Below, piece after piece: positions 1 to 6,058 of a DNA stretch of 7,952 nt (position 1 is its first letter; every line of letters starts with the position of its first letter). A program made the position numbers and the translations under genes. The notes beneath the pieces are model-generated. The model was not told where the DNA came from and ran no database searches. It worked only from the letters and a program-made list of their open reading frames with translations. The stretch spans positions 1 through 7,952 of the forward strand of contig JAKAWF010000147.1 in NCBI GenBank assembly GCA_021817025.1, read 5' to 3'. This stretch comes from a bacterium (lineage in GTDB: Bacteria > Chloroflexota > Dormibacteria > UBA8260 > Bog-877).

Positions 1-1
1 G

Positions 2-610
2 CCCAAGATCTTCGTCGTGGCAGGGATGGCTAACGGGATCCGCGATTACGCGCTGATCGCGAGCGCGGCTCTCGATGACCTCCGCCGCCATACCAGTGAC
101 ACCATTCACCTCGCGCTGCTGGTGGGTGAAGCTGCCGTCTACGTGGAGAAGCTTGATGGCAGCAGGCCCTACCGCTCAGTCTCCAAGGTTGGTCTGCCGC
201 TACAGTTGCACAGTACCGCCATGGGCAAGGCGATCCTGGCCGCCCTGCCCGATGCCGACCGGGAAGCGCTCATGGAGCGGCTACCGCTCACGGCCCGGAC
301 GCCAAGAACGCTCACCAACGTGGCCGCCTTGCGCAAGGAGGTAGCCGCGGTGCGGGCCCGGGGCTTCGCCATCGATGACGAGGAGAACGAAGAGCTCATC
401 CGCTGCGTCGGCGCGGCCTTCAAGGATCACAATAATTCCGTCGTCGGAGCCGTGAGCGTGTCCGCGCCGAGCTTCCTTATGACGTTGGAGCAGGCACTGA
501 GCCTCGGCCCCCACGTGCTCAGAGCGGCTGACGAACTTTCGGCAGCTCTGGGGGCGACTCTGCCCCGCGGCCACCTCGTTGGTCCCGCCCGACGGGTCGC
601 GGTTCAGTGA
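2..610 (+). CDS. IclR-family transcriptional regulator, C-terminal part (5' end outside window)
   Basis: The frame is open from base 2 with no stop, so the gene begins upstream. The 202 codons seen form the effector-binding (GAF-like) domain of IclR regulators; the N-terminal winged helix-turn-helix of roughly 60-80 residues is not in the window. Family marks are the LHSTAMGKA stretch (bases about 200-226), which lines the ligand pocket, and the later GFAIDDEENEELIRCVGA stretch, close to the usual GxxxDxEE-x-G-IRCVGAP pattern although the usual Gly before IRC is Leu here. The internal ATG at 17 is within the domain and is not a credible start. IclR proteins bind DNA as dimers or tetramers and often control adjacent catabolic operons, including hexuronate genes (KdgR), so this one probably responds to an intermediate of the downstream pathway. 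Family assignment is secure; ligand and sign of regulation are unknown. Confidence 0.9.
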   Translation, partial: PKIFVVAGMANGIRDYALIASAALDDLRRHTSDTIHLALLVGEAAVYVEKLDGSRPYRSVSKVGLPLQLHSTAMGKAILAALPDADREALMERLPLTARTPRTLTNVAALRKEVAAVRARGFAIDDEENEELIRCVGAAFKDHNNSVVGAVSVSAPSFLMTLEQALSLGPHVLRAADELSAALGATLPRGHLVGPARRVAVQ

Positions 611-816
611 GCACGGGGCCGGTCGCTGAACGGCTCGGGCTTGGTGGCTCACGTCGGCTTGCCTACGCCGCCATCGTGGCGCGCCGTGCGAGGCGCCAGT
701 GCTCTGCCGAGGCAGCTTTCGCGTCCAATTGGCGGGAGCTGGCTTTCTTTATTGACGAGCCTTTTGGTTTTCGGCCGTGCGTGGCCCTTGGCCACTTGGC
801 CAGGGCGCTGAAGTGA
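607..816 (+). CDS. Doubtful 69-aa open frame between regulator and hydratase
   Basis: This is a small frame starting at GTG 607 and ending at TGA 814-816. Its start overlaps the stop of the IclR gene as GTGA, and its stop overlaps the GTG at 813, a possible start of the hydratase, again as GTGA. The predicted product is Arg/Ala-rich in its first half, with no signal peptide, membrane segment or recognisable domain, and there is no clear Shine-Dalgarno site before 607. About 70% of third codon positions are G or C, which does not separate coding from non-coding here. Bases 741-775 are the most AT-rich part of the gap and might equally belong to a promoter region. The two overlaps are the only argument for it; it may be plain intergenic DNA. 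Confidence 0.15.
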   Translation: MSTGPVAERLGLGGSRRLAYAAIVARRARRQCSAEAAFASNWRELAFFIDEPFGFRPCVALGHLARALK

Positions 817-1757
817 GCGCTGAGCCAGCGCGTCCGGGCGCGATGCTAAACCAGGCCATCGGCGCCGTGGGTCGGCCGATCCACGGGCCGACGCCGCCCG
901 GCGGGGCCGTACCCTGCGCCCGCACCTCACCCCTGTCCGAGGCTGAGCTTCGGGAAGTGGTCGACCTGATCGCGGACGGGCGGATCGGGCGTCATGCGGT
1001 GGAGCTGCCGGCTCACCTGCAAACCCGGGATTGGTCCTCGGTCATAGCCGTGATGCTGGGCTTGGATGCGCGCCTGGGCTGGCCAACGGCGGGCTGGAAG
1101 ATAGGCGCAGCCAGTGAAGAGATCAGGGCGATCGAGGGGATGCCCACGCCCTCCCCGGGTCGACTTTACAAGTCACGGGTCTTCACAAGCCCGGCGACCC
1201 TCGCCGCCAATCTCTTCATCAACTATCGAGAGGTTGAGTGTGAGTTCGCCTTCAAGCTCGCCGAAGACCTCCCAGAAAGAGTCCATCCCTACTGCGAGGC
1301 GGAGGTGGCCCGTGCCGTCGAGTCAGCATTCCCGGTGTTGGAGATTGGCGACATGGTTTTCCTTGATTGGTACGGCGCCAGTGGGTACTTTGGACCAAGC
1401 CTCGATAACGGCGGAGGCGGCGTGCTGGTTTGCGGCAGTCCCATCGACGACTGGCAGGCCAAGGGGTTGGACACCGCTTTCATCGAGCTCAGTCTCAATG
1501 GGCAGATCGTCAAAACTGGAGTGGGCAGTGCCGCCATGGGCAACCCCTTGACGTCCCTGACCTGGATGGCGAACTGGGCCTCTGATCACCGGATCCCGCT
1601 GAAGGCAGGAGAGGTGGTGAGCACCGGAACCTGTACTGGCCACTGCTTCGTGGCCTCCGGCGACCTCGTAACCGCGGACTTCGGGGTCTTCGGGACGGTG
1701 ACGGCGACGATGGAGAGTGCCAACGATCCGAATCCTGAGGGGGCCGCTCATGGCTGA
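813..1757 (+). CDS. MhpD-type 2-keto-4-pentenoate hydratase / FAH-superfamily enzyme
   Basis: The 314-aa product belongs to the fumarylacetoacetate hydrolase fold, 2-keto-4-pentenoate hydratase/4-oxalocrotonate decarboxylase branch. These cytoplasmic enzymes bind Mg2+ or Mn2+ and add water to, decarboxylate or cleave 2-oxo acids. Visible marks are GWKIG (residues 94-98, with the family Lys at 96), the metal-binding E-x-E pair (E142, E144 in VECEF) and the third acidic ligand E177 in VLEIGD; the spacing fits the family. The protein is longer than the usual 260-270 aa because of an N-terminal stretch of about 40 residues with no family similarity. The start is uncertain: GTG 813 has a weak AGGG at 802-805 and touches an upstream stop, while ATG 843 and GTG 867 are in frame but lack a Shine-Dalgarno site. 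Its stop overlaps the SDR start by 8 bp, so the two are likely co-translated. In a sugar-acid locus it may act on a keto-deoxy or diketo acid rather than an aromatic meta-cleavage product; that is inference. Confidence 0.85.
   Translation: MSAEPARPGAMLNQAIGAVGRPIHGPTPPGGAVPCARTSPLSEAELREVVDLIADGRIGRHAVELPAHLQTRDWSSVIAVMLGLDARLGWPTAGWKIGAASEEIRAIEGMPTPSPGRLYKSRVFTSPATLAANLFINYREVECEFAFKLAEDLPERVHPYCEAEVARAVESAFPVLEIGDMVFLDWYGASGYFGPSLDNGGGGVLVCGSPIDDWQAKGLDTAFIELSLNGQIVKTGVGSAAMGNPLTSLTWMANWASDHRIPLKAGEVVSTGTCTGHCFVASGDLVTADFGVFGTVTATMESANDPNPEGAAHG
1737..1743 (+). promoter_or_regulatory. Ribosome binding site deciding the SDR start
   Basis: GAGGGGG lies 6 nt before ATG 1750, inside the last codons of the hydratase gene. 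It favours 1750 over the in-frame ATG at 1717, which would force a 41-bp overlap and add 11 residues unlike SDR N-termini. Confidence 0.75.
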
Positions 1758-2598
1758 GCACGACGCGAGCCGATTCGGGCCGCCTGGCCTTGCGGCTGGT
1801 AGCAGCTGTGTGGTCACCGGTGCCGCGAGCGGCATCGGACTGGCCGTGGCGCAGATGCTAGTGCGCCTCGGCGTGCAGGTGGTGGGCGTAGATGTAGACT
1901 CCGGGGGCCTGGCGGCGGCGGAACAGCGTCTGGACGGCCCGGGTCGGTTTCTCCCCCTGATCGGCGACGTTGCGGACCCGGCCGTTCATGAGCGCGCGGC
2001 GGCGCTGGCGGTCGAATTGGCACCGCTGCGTTTCTGGGTCAATAACGCGGGCTTCAACATTGTGGGATCGGCCGATGCCATCGCGCAGTCCGAGTGCGAC
2101 CGCGGCATGGCGGTGAACTTCGGCGGAGTCTTGTGGGGCACCAAGGCGGCACTGAGGCAGATGCTGGCTCGCGAAGGCGGGCGTATCGTCAACATCACCT
2201 CCACTCAGGCGCTGTTGGGGTTCCCTCACTTCGCCGTCTACGCGGCGACCAAGGGGGCGATCATTTCCCTCACCCGACAGGTGGCGGCCGAGTATGCCGG
2301 ACGGGGTATTCGTTGCAACGCGATCGCACCCGGAGTGATCAGCACACCGATGAATGACCAGCTGCTGGCTGCGGCCTCCAACCAGTCTGAGCAGCGCGCC
2401 TCGCTCAACGCGCTGTGTCCGACCGGGCGCTGGGGAACTACCGAAGATGTTGCCTGGGCTGTGGAGTACCTGCTTTCAGCTCGATCGGACTTCGTCACCG
2501 GCCAAGTCTTGGTGGTGGACGGAGGCCAGTCGGTGATCCCCCCCAACCACCACCTCTGGGACGCCTATCCCGAGGGCCGTGATGCGGGCGAAGGGTAG
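1750..2598 (+). CDS. Classical SDR-family NAD(P)-dependent oxidoreductase
   Basis: The 282-aa product is a typical-length classical short-chain dehydrogenase with a Rossmann fold. Visible motifs are the cofactor loop TGAASGIG (residues 23-30), Asp48 at the end of the second beta strand (which normally selects NAD over NADP), NNAG (98-101), catalytic Ser151, and YxxxK with Tyr164 and Lys168, then NAIAPGVISTPM and a C-terminal VVDGG. All catalytic residues are intact. The tail beyond VVDGG is about 20 residues and longer than usual. It overlaps the hydratase by 8 bp and the MBL gene by 17 bp, so the three are probably one translational unit. With a mannonate dehydratase nearby it could be a fructuronate/mannonate oxidoreductase (the Bacillus UxuB-like protein is also an SDR), or a 2-keto-3-deoxy-aldonate dehydrogenase as in diketo-acid pathways. 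Sequence alone does not choose between them. Confidence 0.93.
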   Translation: MAEHDASRFGPPGLAAGSSCVVTGAASGIGLAVAQMLVRLGVQVVGVDVDSGGLAAAEQRLDGPGRFLPLIGDVADPAVHERAAALAVELAPLRFWVNNAGFNIVGSADAIAQSECDRGMAVNFGGVLWGTKAALRQMLAREGGRIVNITSTQALLGFPHFAVYAATKGAIISLTRQVAAEYAGRGIRCNAIAPGVISTPMNDQLLAAASNQSEQRASLNALCPTGRWGTTEDVAWAVEYLLSARSDFVTGQVLVVDGGQSVIPPNHHLWDAYPEGRDAGEG

Positions 2599-3586
2599 AA
2601 GGTCTCCAAAAGTGCTGGCCACGCAGATTGCGGATCAGGTGTATGCGCTGAGTACCGATTACCCTCAGGTTGCAAATTGCCCGCTGACGGTCTATCTAAT
2701 CCGGGGCACCCGCGCCATTCTGGTCGACAGCGGCGTGGCCACCACCTACGACGCGGCCCTGGCACCGGCTCTGAGGGAGGTTGATCTTGCGCCTCAGGAG
2801 ATCGAGCTCCTGCTGGTGACCCATGGTCACCCTGACCATATGGGGGGAGCCTTTGCGGTCAAAGCGGCTACCGGGGCGGCCATCGGCGCTCCCCTGGACG
2901 AGGTCGCCTGGGTGGAGAGCTTTGATAGGCAGTGGCGCGAATACTGGTTGCAGCTCAGCGCCGGGTATGCGATCGATTCCGAGCGTGCGGTGCTGGCCGG
3001 GCTGGCCGGGGAGCCGGTGGCGGTTGAGCGTCCTCTTCGCGATCGGGAGGCCCTGGACGTGGGTTCGCGACGGCTCACCGTCGTCCAGACCCGGGGCCAC
3101 ACCAGGGGTCACTGCGCATATCTCGATGCCCAGAGCGGTGCGCTCTTCACCGGAGATGGAGTCCAGGGTGAAGGCGTTCCGGCAGCGCACGGCCACTCGG
3201 TGTTCGCGCCGATGTACGCCGACGTGGACGACTACCTGGCTGGCTTGCGTAGGTTGGAAGCCGTGGATTTCGAGCTAATGTGTCCGGCTCACCTGCCGCC
3301 GCTGCCGCATCGAGCCGGCCTGGAACTCCTCGCCCGCAGCATCAAGTTCGCTGAGGTCACCGCCCCGGACTGCATTCGAGCCGCGCTTCGCCGAGCCGGC
3401 CGCGGCCCGGTGCGGGTAGCTGACGTAGCCGCGGAACTTGGCCGCGCGGTTGGTACCGACCCGCCCGTCAGCCCCCAGAGCGTGATGACCGCCTTAGCTC
3501 ATCTGCGCAAATTGAGCGCCGACGAAGGCTGGAGCGTGGCTCTGTTCCTCGAAGAGCCCGAGGCCCACGTACGTGCGGCCGGGTGA
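2582..3586 (+). CDS. MBL-fold metallohydrolase with C-terminal helical/winged-helix-like tail
   Basis: The 334-aa product has the metallo-beta-lactamase fold. The dinuclear metal site is complete: THGHPDH gives H81, H83, D85 and H86; TRGHTRGH gives H173 (with H177 following); TGDG gives D192; and CPAH gives H237. The hydrolase domain covers about residues 10-245. The remaining 90 residues are charged and helical with a repeated R/A pattern, like the winged-helix tail found in glyoxalase-II/LACTB2-like hydrolases. Start: GAGGG at 2572-2576 lies 5 nt before ATG 2582, better spaced than GTG 2579. It overlaps the end of the SDR gene by 17 bp. The family hydrolyses thioesters, lactones or phosphodiesters; within a sugar-acid cluster a lactonase or ester/thioester hydrolase is plausible, but this is context only. 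The fold is secure and the substrate unknown. Confidence 0.9.
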   Translation: MRAKGRRSPKVLATQIADQVYALSTDYPQVANCPLTVYLIRGTRAILVDSGVATTYDAALAPALREVDLAPQEIELLLVTHGHPDHMGGAFAVKAATGAAIGAPLDEVAWVESFDRQWREYWLQLSAGYAIDSERAVLAGLAGEPVAVERPLRDREALDVGSRRLTVVQTRGHTRGHCAYLDAQSGALFTGDGVQGEGVPAAHGHSVFAPMYADVDDYLAGLRRLEAVDFELMCPAHLPPLPHRAGLELLARSIKFAEVTAPDCIRAALRRAGRGPVRVADVAAELGRAVGTDPPVSPQSVMTALAHLRKLSADEGWSVALFLEEPEAHVRAAG

Positions 3587-3643
3587 TGCCGTGGGCGGGC
3601 AAGATGAGGTTAGTGTACTTGGGCCATTTTGTTGCGCGACCGC

Positions 3644-3653
3644 TCCGATCGGA
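3644..3653. promoter_or_regulatory. 10-bp palindrome, candidate operator
   Basis: TCCGATCGGA is a perfect 10-bp palindrome in the 103-bp gap between the MBL gene and the dehydratase gene, 36 bp before the GTG start. A regulator site (IclR or another dimeric repressor) is possible. No convincing sigma-70-like -35/-10 pair was seen beside it, and no second copy was found in the other gaps. A chance palindrome of this length is not rare in GC-rich DNA. Confidence 0.2.
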
Positions 3654-3689
3654 TCAGACCATGAGCCCTGACTTTGGAGAACCAATCCC

Positions 3690-4694
3690 GTGAGATTCGC
3701 AGAGATTTTAGTTGAGCCCCAGCCGACGCCACTGTGGAAAATCTTTCGCCAAATCGGAGTGGAGGATGCGGTTGGCGTTTTGCCTCGAGGCAGCATGGAC
3801 TGGCGGGGCAGCCGCTCTGATCTGCCCTGGGACCTGGCTCCGCTTCAGCAGTACAAGGAAATGGTTGAGAGCACCGGACTTAAGCTAACCGTGATCGAAG
3901 ACAACCCCCCGATGGACCGCATCCGCTTGGGTGGCGCCGGGCGCGACGACGAGTTGGCTCAAGTGGAAACTCTGATTAAGAGCATGGGGGCCCTGGGGAT
4001 CAAGGTCTGGTGTTACAACTGGTCGGCCATGTTGGGTTGGATGCGCACCTCGCGCACGACCCTGGGGCGGGGCGGCGCGCTGGTGACCAGTTTCGACTAC
4101 AAAACTCAGGCGAGCCTCCCGCCGCCTCGCGAAGGCACCGTGGACGAACAGCCTTTGTGGGACAGTTTGCGTGCGTTTTTGGAGCGGATTGTCCCCGTCG
4201 CCGAGGATGCCGGGGTCACCCTCGCCATGCATCCGGACGATCCCCCGCTTTCCCCAATTCGAGGCGTGGCCCGGATCATGCGGACTCCCGCCGCCTTCGA
4301 GCGTCTCATCGAACTGGTGCCGAGTCCCGCCAACGCGATCACTTTTTGCCAGGGCAATTTCACTCTGATGACCTCCGACGTGCCCAAGGTCATTCGCGAC
4401 TTTGGTCGGGACAAGAAGATCGCTTTTGTTCACTTTCGGGACGTGCGCGGGACTCCGGAGTCGTTTGTGGAGACCTTCCACGATGAGGGCCAGACCGACA
4501 TGCTGGAGTGCATGCGCGCCTACCGTGACATCGGCTTTGACGGACCCGCTCGCTCGGACCACACCCCGACCTTGGAGGGCGACCATGCCGATGTCGCGGG
4601 GTACTCGGCCTTGGGGCGGCTGCAAGCCATCGGCTACATGACGGGACTGCGCGAGGCGGCGCTAAAGGAGGTGAGTGAAGAGCGAAGACCGTAA
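3690..4694 (+). CDS. uxuA: Mannonate dehydratase (UxuA/ManD-like TIM barrel)
   Basis: The 334-aa product matches the UxuA-type mannonate dehydratase family, which removes water from D-mannonate to give 2-keto-3-deoxy-D-gluconate using Mn2+. The C-terminal third is highly characteristic: CQGNFTLMTSDVP, then VHFRDVRGTPE, FVETFHDEGQTDM and YRDIGFDGP. The expected metal ligands are all present and in order: H181 (in MHPDDPP), C220 (CQGN), H248 (VHFRD) and D290, with H291 next to it as the catalytic His. It is shorter than typical family members (about 350-395 aa), mainly because the ligands lie some 17-20 positions earlier than in characterised enzymes, so an N-terminal or mid-barrel segment is reduced. 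The start is GTG 3690 with GGAGA at 3676-3680, 9 nt upstream. It may act on mannonate or a related aldonate. The gap before it suggests a separate promoter or reinitiation; 147 bp separate it from the transporter genes. Confidence 0.9.
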   Translation: MRFAEILVEPQPTPLWKIFRQIGVEDAVGVLPRGSMDWRGSRSDLPWDLAPLQQYKEMVESTGLKLTVIEDNPPMDRIRLGGAGRDDELAQVETLIKSMGALGIKVWCYNWSAMLGWMRTSRTTLGRGGALVTSFDYKTQASLPPPREGTVDEQPLWDSLRAFLERIVPVAEDAGVTLAMHPDDPPLSPIRGVARIMRTPAAFERLIELVPSPANAITFCQGNFTLMTSDVPKVIRDFGRDKKIAFVHFRDVRGTPESFVETFHDEGQTDMLECMRAYRDIGFDGPARSDHTPTLEGDHADVAGYSALGRLQAIGYMTGLREAALKEVSEERRP

Positions 4695-4714
4695 CCTGCG
4701 GCAGTGAGTTGCCG

Positions 4715-4753
4715 GTGGACGGCCGCTCTCGGTGCGCACAGGGGCGCGTCCAC
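4715..4753 (+). terminator. Weak stem-loop after the dehydratase gene
   Basis: GTGGACG (4715-4721) can pair with CGTCCAC (4747-4753) across a 25-nt loop, starting 20 bp after the dehydratase stop. There is no T-run after it. It might end or slow transcription before the transporter genes, but the 7-bp stem with a long loop is weak evidence. The rest of the 4695-4841 gap shows no gene and no clear promoter. Confidence 0.15.
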
Positions 4754-4829
4754 GGACTCCATCGCGAAGCGGCGTCCCGATTTCGTTAGTGGCTCGAGCG
4801 GTGGGCACCATTACGTCGACCAATTGCGT

Positions 4830-4834
4830 GGAGG
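4830..4834 (+). promoter_or_regulatory. Ribosome binding site of the binding-protein gene
   Basis: GGAGG sits 7 nt before ATG 4842. It fixes the start directly before a lipoprotein signal peptide and rules out the in-frame upstream start at 4704, which would bury the signal peptide behind 46 unrelated residues. Confidence 0.8.
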
Positions 4835-4841
4835 ATCTACC

Positions 4842-5837
4842 ATGAGACTGGGCAGGCTAGGAATTCTGGCGACCTTAGCGGCCGCCGTACCGCTGCTGCT
4901 GGTGAGCGGGTGCGGCAGCACCAGCACAACCCCGACGGCGAAACATTTCACGGTCGGGCTTCTCAACGGCAACAACATCGACCCCTACTTTCTCTCCATT
5001 TGGAAGGGAGCCTTGGCTCAGGCCACGGCCGACCACGTAACCTTGAAGGAAGTCGCGCCCGCCACGTTCGATGCTGAGGAGCAGGTTCCGCTCTTCAATG
5101 ACCTGATCTCGGAAAAGGTGAATGCAATTCTGCTGTCCGCCGACGGCAATCTGCCCCCATTCCTAGCCGGGCTCAAAGCGGCCGCCGCAGCCAAGATTCC
5201 TGTGATCATAATCAATGAGTCCGAAGCGGACATGAGCAACACCAAGTATGCCCTGTCGTTCATTACCAGTGGCAACACGGATCTCGGATTGGCGGCCGGT
5301 AAGGCAATGGTGAAGCTGCTCGGAGGCAAAGGCACCGTGGGGGTGATCGACTCCACCCCGGGGTTGACCTCGAATTTGCACCGTGCCGCGGGTTTCGTAA
5401 CTGCGGCGACCCAAGGCGGGTTGGCCACCTTGCCCCAGCAGTTTAGCCACGACTCAATCACCACGGCCGACTCGATCGCCACGGACCTGCTGTCGTCGCA
5501 CCCGGGCTTGGCAGGCATCTTCGCCGTCGACTCGTTCACGAGCCAGGGAGTTGGCACGGCTGTCAAGGCGTTAGGTAAGGCGGGGGTGGTCAAGGTGGTT
5601 GGCATCGACGCCGAGCCTCAAGAGGTCGCGCTGCTGAAGGCTGGAGTCATGCAAGCCCTCGTTGCGCAAAAGCCCTACTACGTAGGGCAGCTGGCTATGA
5701 AGTACGCGGTGGACGCACTCACCGGAAAGAAGTCACAGATCGTGCGGAGTGTGAACCCGGGCGACATCGTGCTGACGCCGAGCAATATAAGTGACCCGCA
5801 GTACGCTAATGTGCCCTACAGTTCTACCGCTCCTTGA
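4842..5837 (+). CDS. ABC sugar transporter substrate-binding lipoprotein (ribose family)
   Basis: The 331-aa product is a type-I periplasmic-binding-fold protein of the ribose/xylose/allose group (Peripla_BP_4). It captures the substrate outside the cell and hands it to the permease encoded downstream. Residues 1-23 are a signal peptide with Arg2/Arg5, a hydrophobic core and lipobox VSGC; Cys24 would be lipidated and anchor the protein to the membrane, followed by a short Ser/Thr linker. The mature part begins with the family-typical NGNNIDPYFLSIWKGA stretch, and later VVGIDAEPQEVALLKAG and VAQKPYYVGQLA. The hinge-region stretch that reads AND/TN in many relatives is AVDSF here, so the ligand may differ from ribose. 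Length is normal. Sugar specificity cannot be read; a sugar, polyol or sugar acid fits the neighbouring enzymes. Confidence 0.93.
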   Translation: MRLGRLGILATLAAAVPLLLVSGCGSTSTTPTAKHFTVGLLNGNNIDPYFLSIWKGALAQATADHVTLKEVAPATFDAEEQVPLFNDLISEKVNAILLSADGNLPPFLAGLKAAAAAKIPVIIINESEADMSNTKYALSFITSGNTDLGLAAGKAMVKLLGGKGTVGVIDSTPGLTSNLHRAAGFVTAATQGGLATLPQQFSHDSITTADSIATDLLSSHPGLAGIFAVDSFTSQGVGTAVKALGKAGVVKVVGIDAEPQEVALLKAGVMQALVAQKPYYVGQLAMKYAVDALTGKKSQIVRSVNPGDIVLTPSNISDPQYANVPYSSTAP

Positions 5838-5932
5838 TGCGTTGAGGACGGCTTGGGGATTAGCTAGCTGAGCAGGGCGCCGTCCCAAGGTTGGCGGACC
5901 GGGATCAGTGGGCACGAGAGACAAGGCGAGGC

Positions 5933-5961
5933 GGGGGCGGGCCCCAATGGGGCTCGCCCCC
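5933..5961 (+). promoter_or_regulatory. Strong GC hairpin: mRNA stabiliser or intrinsic (attenuating) terminator
   Basis: Thirteen consecutive pairs (twelve Watson-Crick and one G-U, 5940 with 5954) join 5933-5945 to 5949-5961 around a 3-nt AAT loop. It begins 96 bp after the binding-protein stop and ends 97 bp before the ATPase start. No T-run follows, so it is not a classical intrinsic terminator, but U-poor hairpins can act that way in high-GC bacteria. The alternative, protection of the upstream binding-protein mRNA from 3' exonucleases, is equally plausible. Confidence 0.6.
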
Positions 5962-6046
5962 CTATCCGGGCGGGAATGGCTACGCTCAGGGTGAGGGGCT
6001 CCAAGAGGCCCGGCCGGAGGGCGGGCCGACAGTACTTGATCGGGCA

Positions 6047-6052
6047 AGGAGG
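6047..6052 (+). promoter_or_regulatory. Ribosome binding site that fixes a TTG start
   Basis: AGGAGG, part of AAGGAGGT, lies 6 nt before TTG 6059. It is the strongest Shine-Dalgarno in the window and is the reason for choosing the rare TTG codon. Confidence 0.8.
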
Positions 6053-6058
6053 TGGCAC

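Larger units (their letters stand above)
5838..6058 (+). other. 221-bp spacer between binding-protein and ATPase genes
   Basis: There is no credible gene here: the in-frame extension of the ATPase back to 5891 encodes a Gly/Pro/Arg-rich stretch with no ABC similarity. The spacer holds three potential stem-loops: GGACGGC/GCCGTCC (5846-5852 with 5879-5885, 26-nt loop), the strong hairpin at 5933-5961, and GGCCCG/CGGGCC (6007-6012 with 6022-6027, 9-nt loop). It ends in the ATPase ribosome binding site. Such a structured spacer after a binding-protein gene often lets that protein be made in excess over the membrane parts. Confidence 0.6.

Noticed and set aside
752..780. TTGACG as a possible -35 box
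   Set aside because: No -10-like hexamer at 16-18 bp spacing downstream, so no promoter is called.
2993..3019. Tandem repeat of GCTGGCCGG-like units
   Set aside because: Two imperfect copies that simply encode LAGLAGEP inside the MBL protein; chance codon repetition.
3563..3596. 7-bp stem (GCCCACG/CGTGGGC) bracketing the MBL stop codon
   Set aside because: Short stem, 20-nt loop and no T-run; half of it is coding. Not enough for a terminator call.
3885..4625. Antisense open frame of 246 codons opposite the dehydratase gene
   Set aside because: It has no recognisable domain and lies entirely opposite a strongly conserved gene; long antisense frames are expected in GC-rich coding DNA.
4704..4841. 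46-codon N-terminal extension of the binding protein
   Set aside because: The extension would place unrelated residues before a perfect lipoprotein signal, and GGAGG fixes the start at 4842.
5891..6058. 56-codon N-terminal extension of the ATPase
   Set aside because: The Gly/Pro/Arg-rich stretch lacks ABC similarity, contains the strong hairpin, and the best ribosome binding site lies at 6047-6052.
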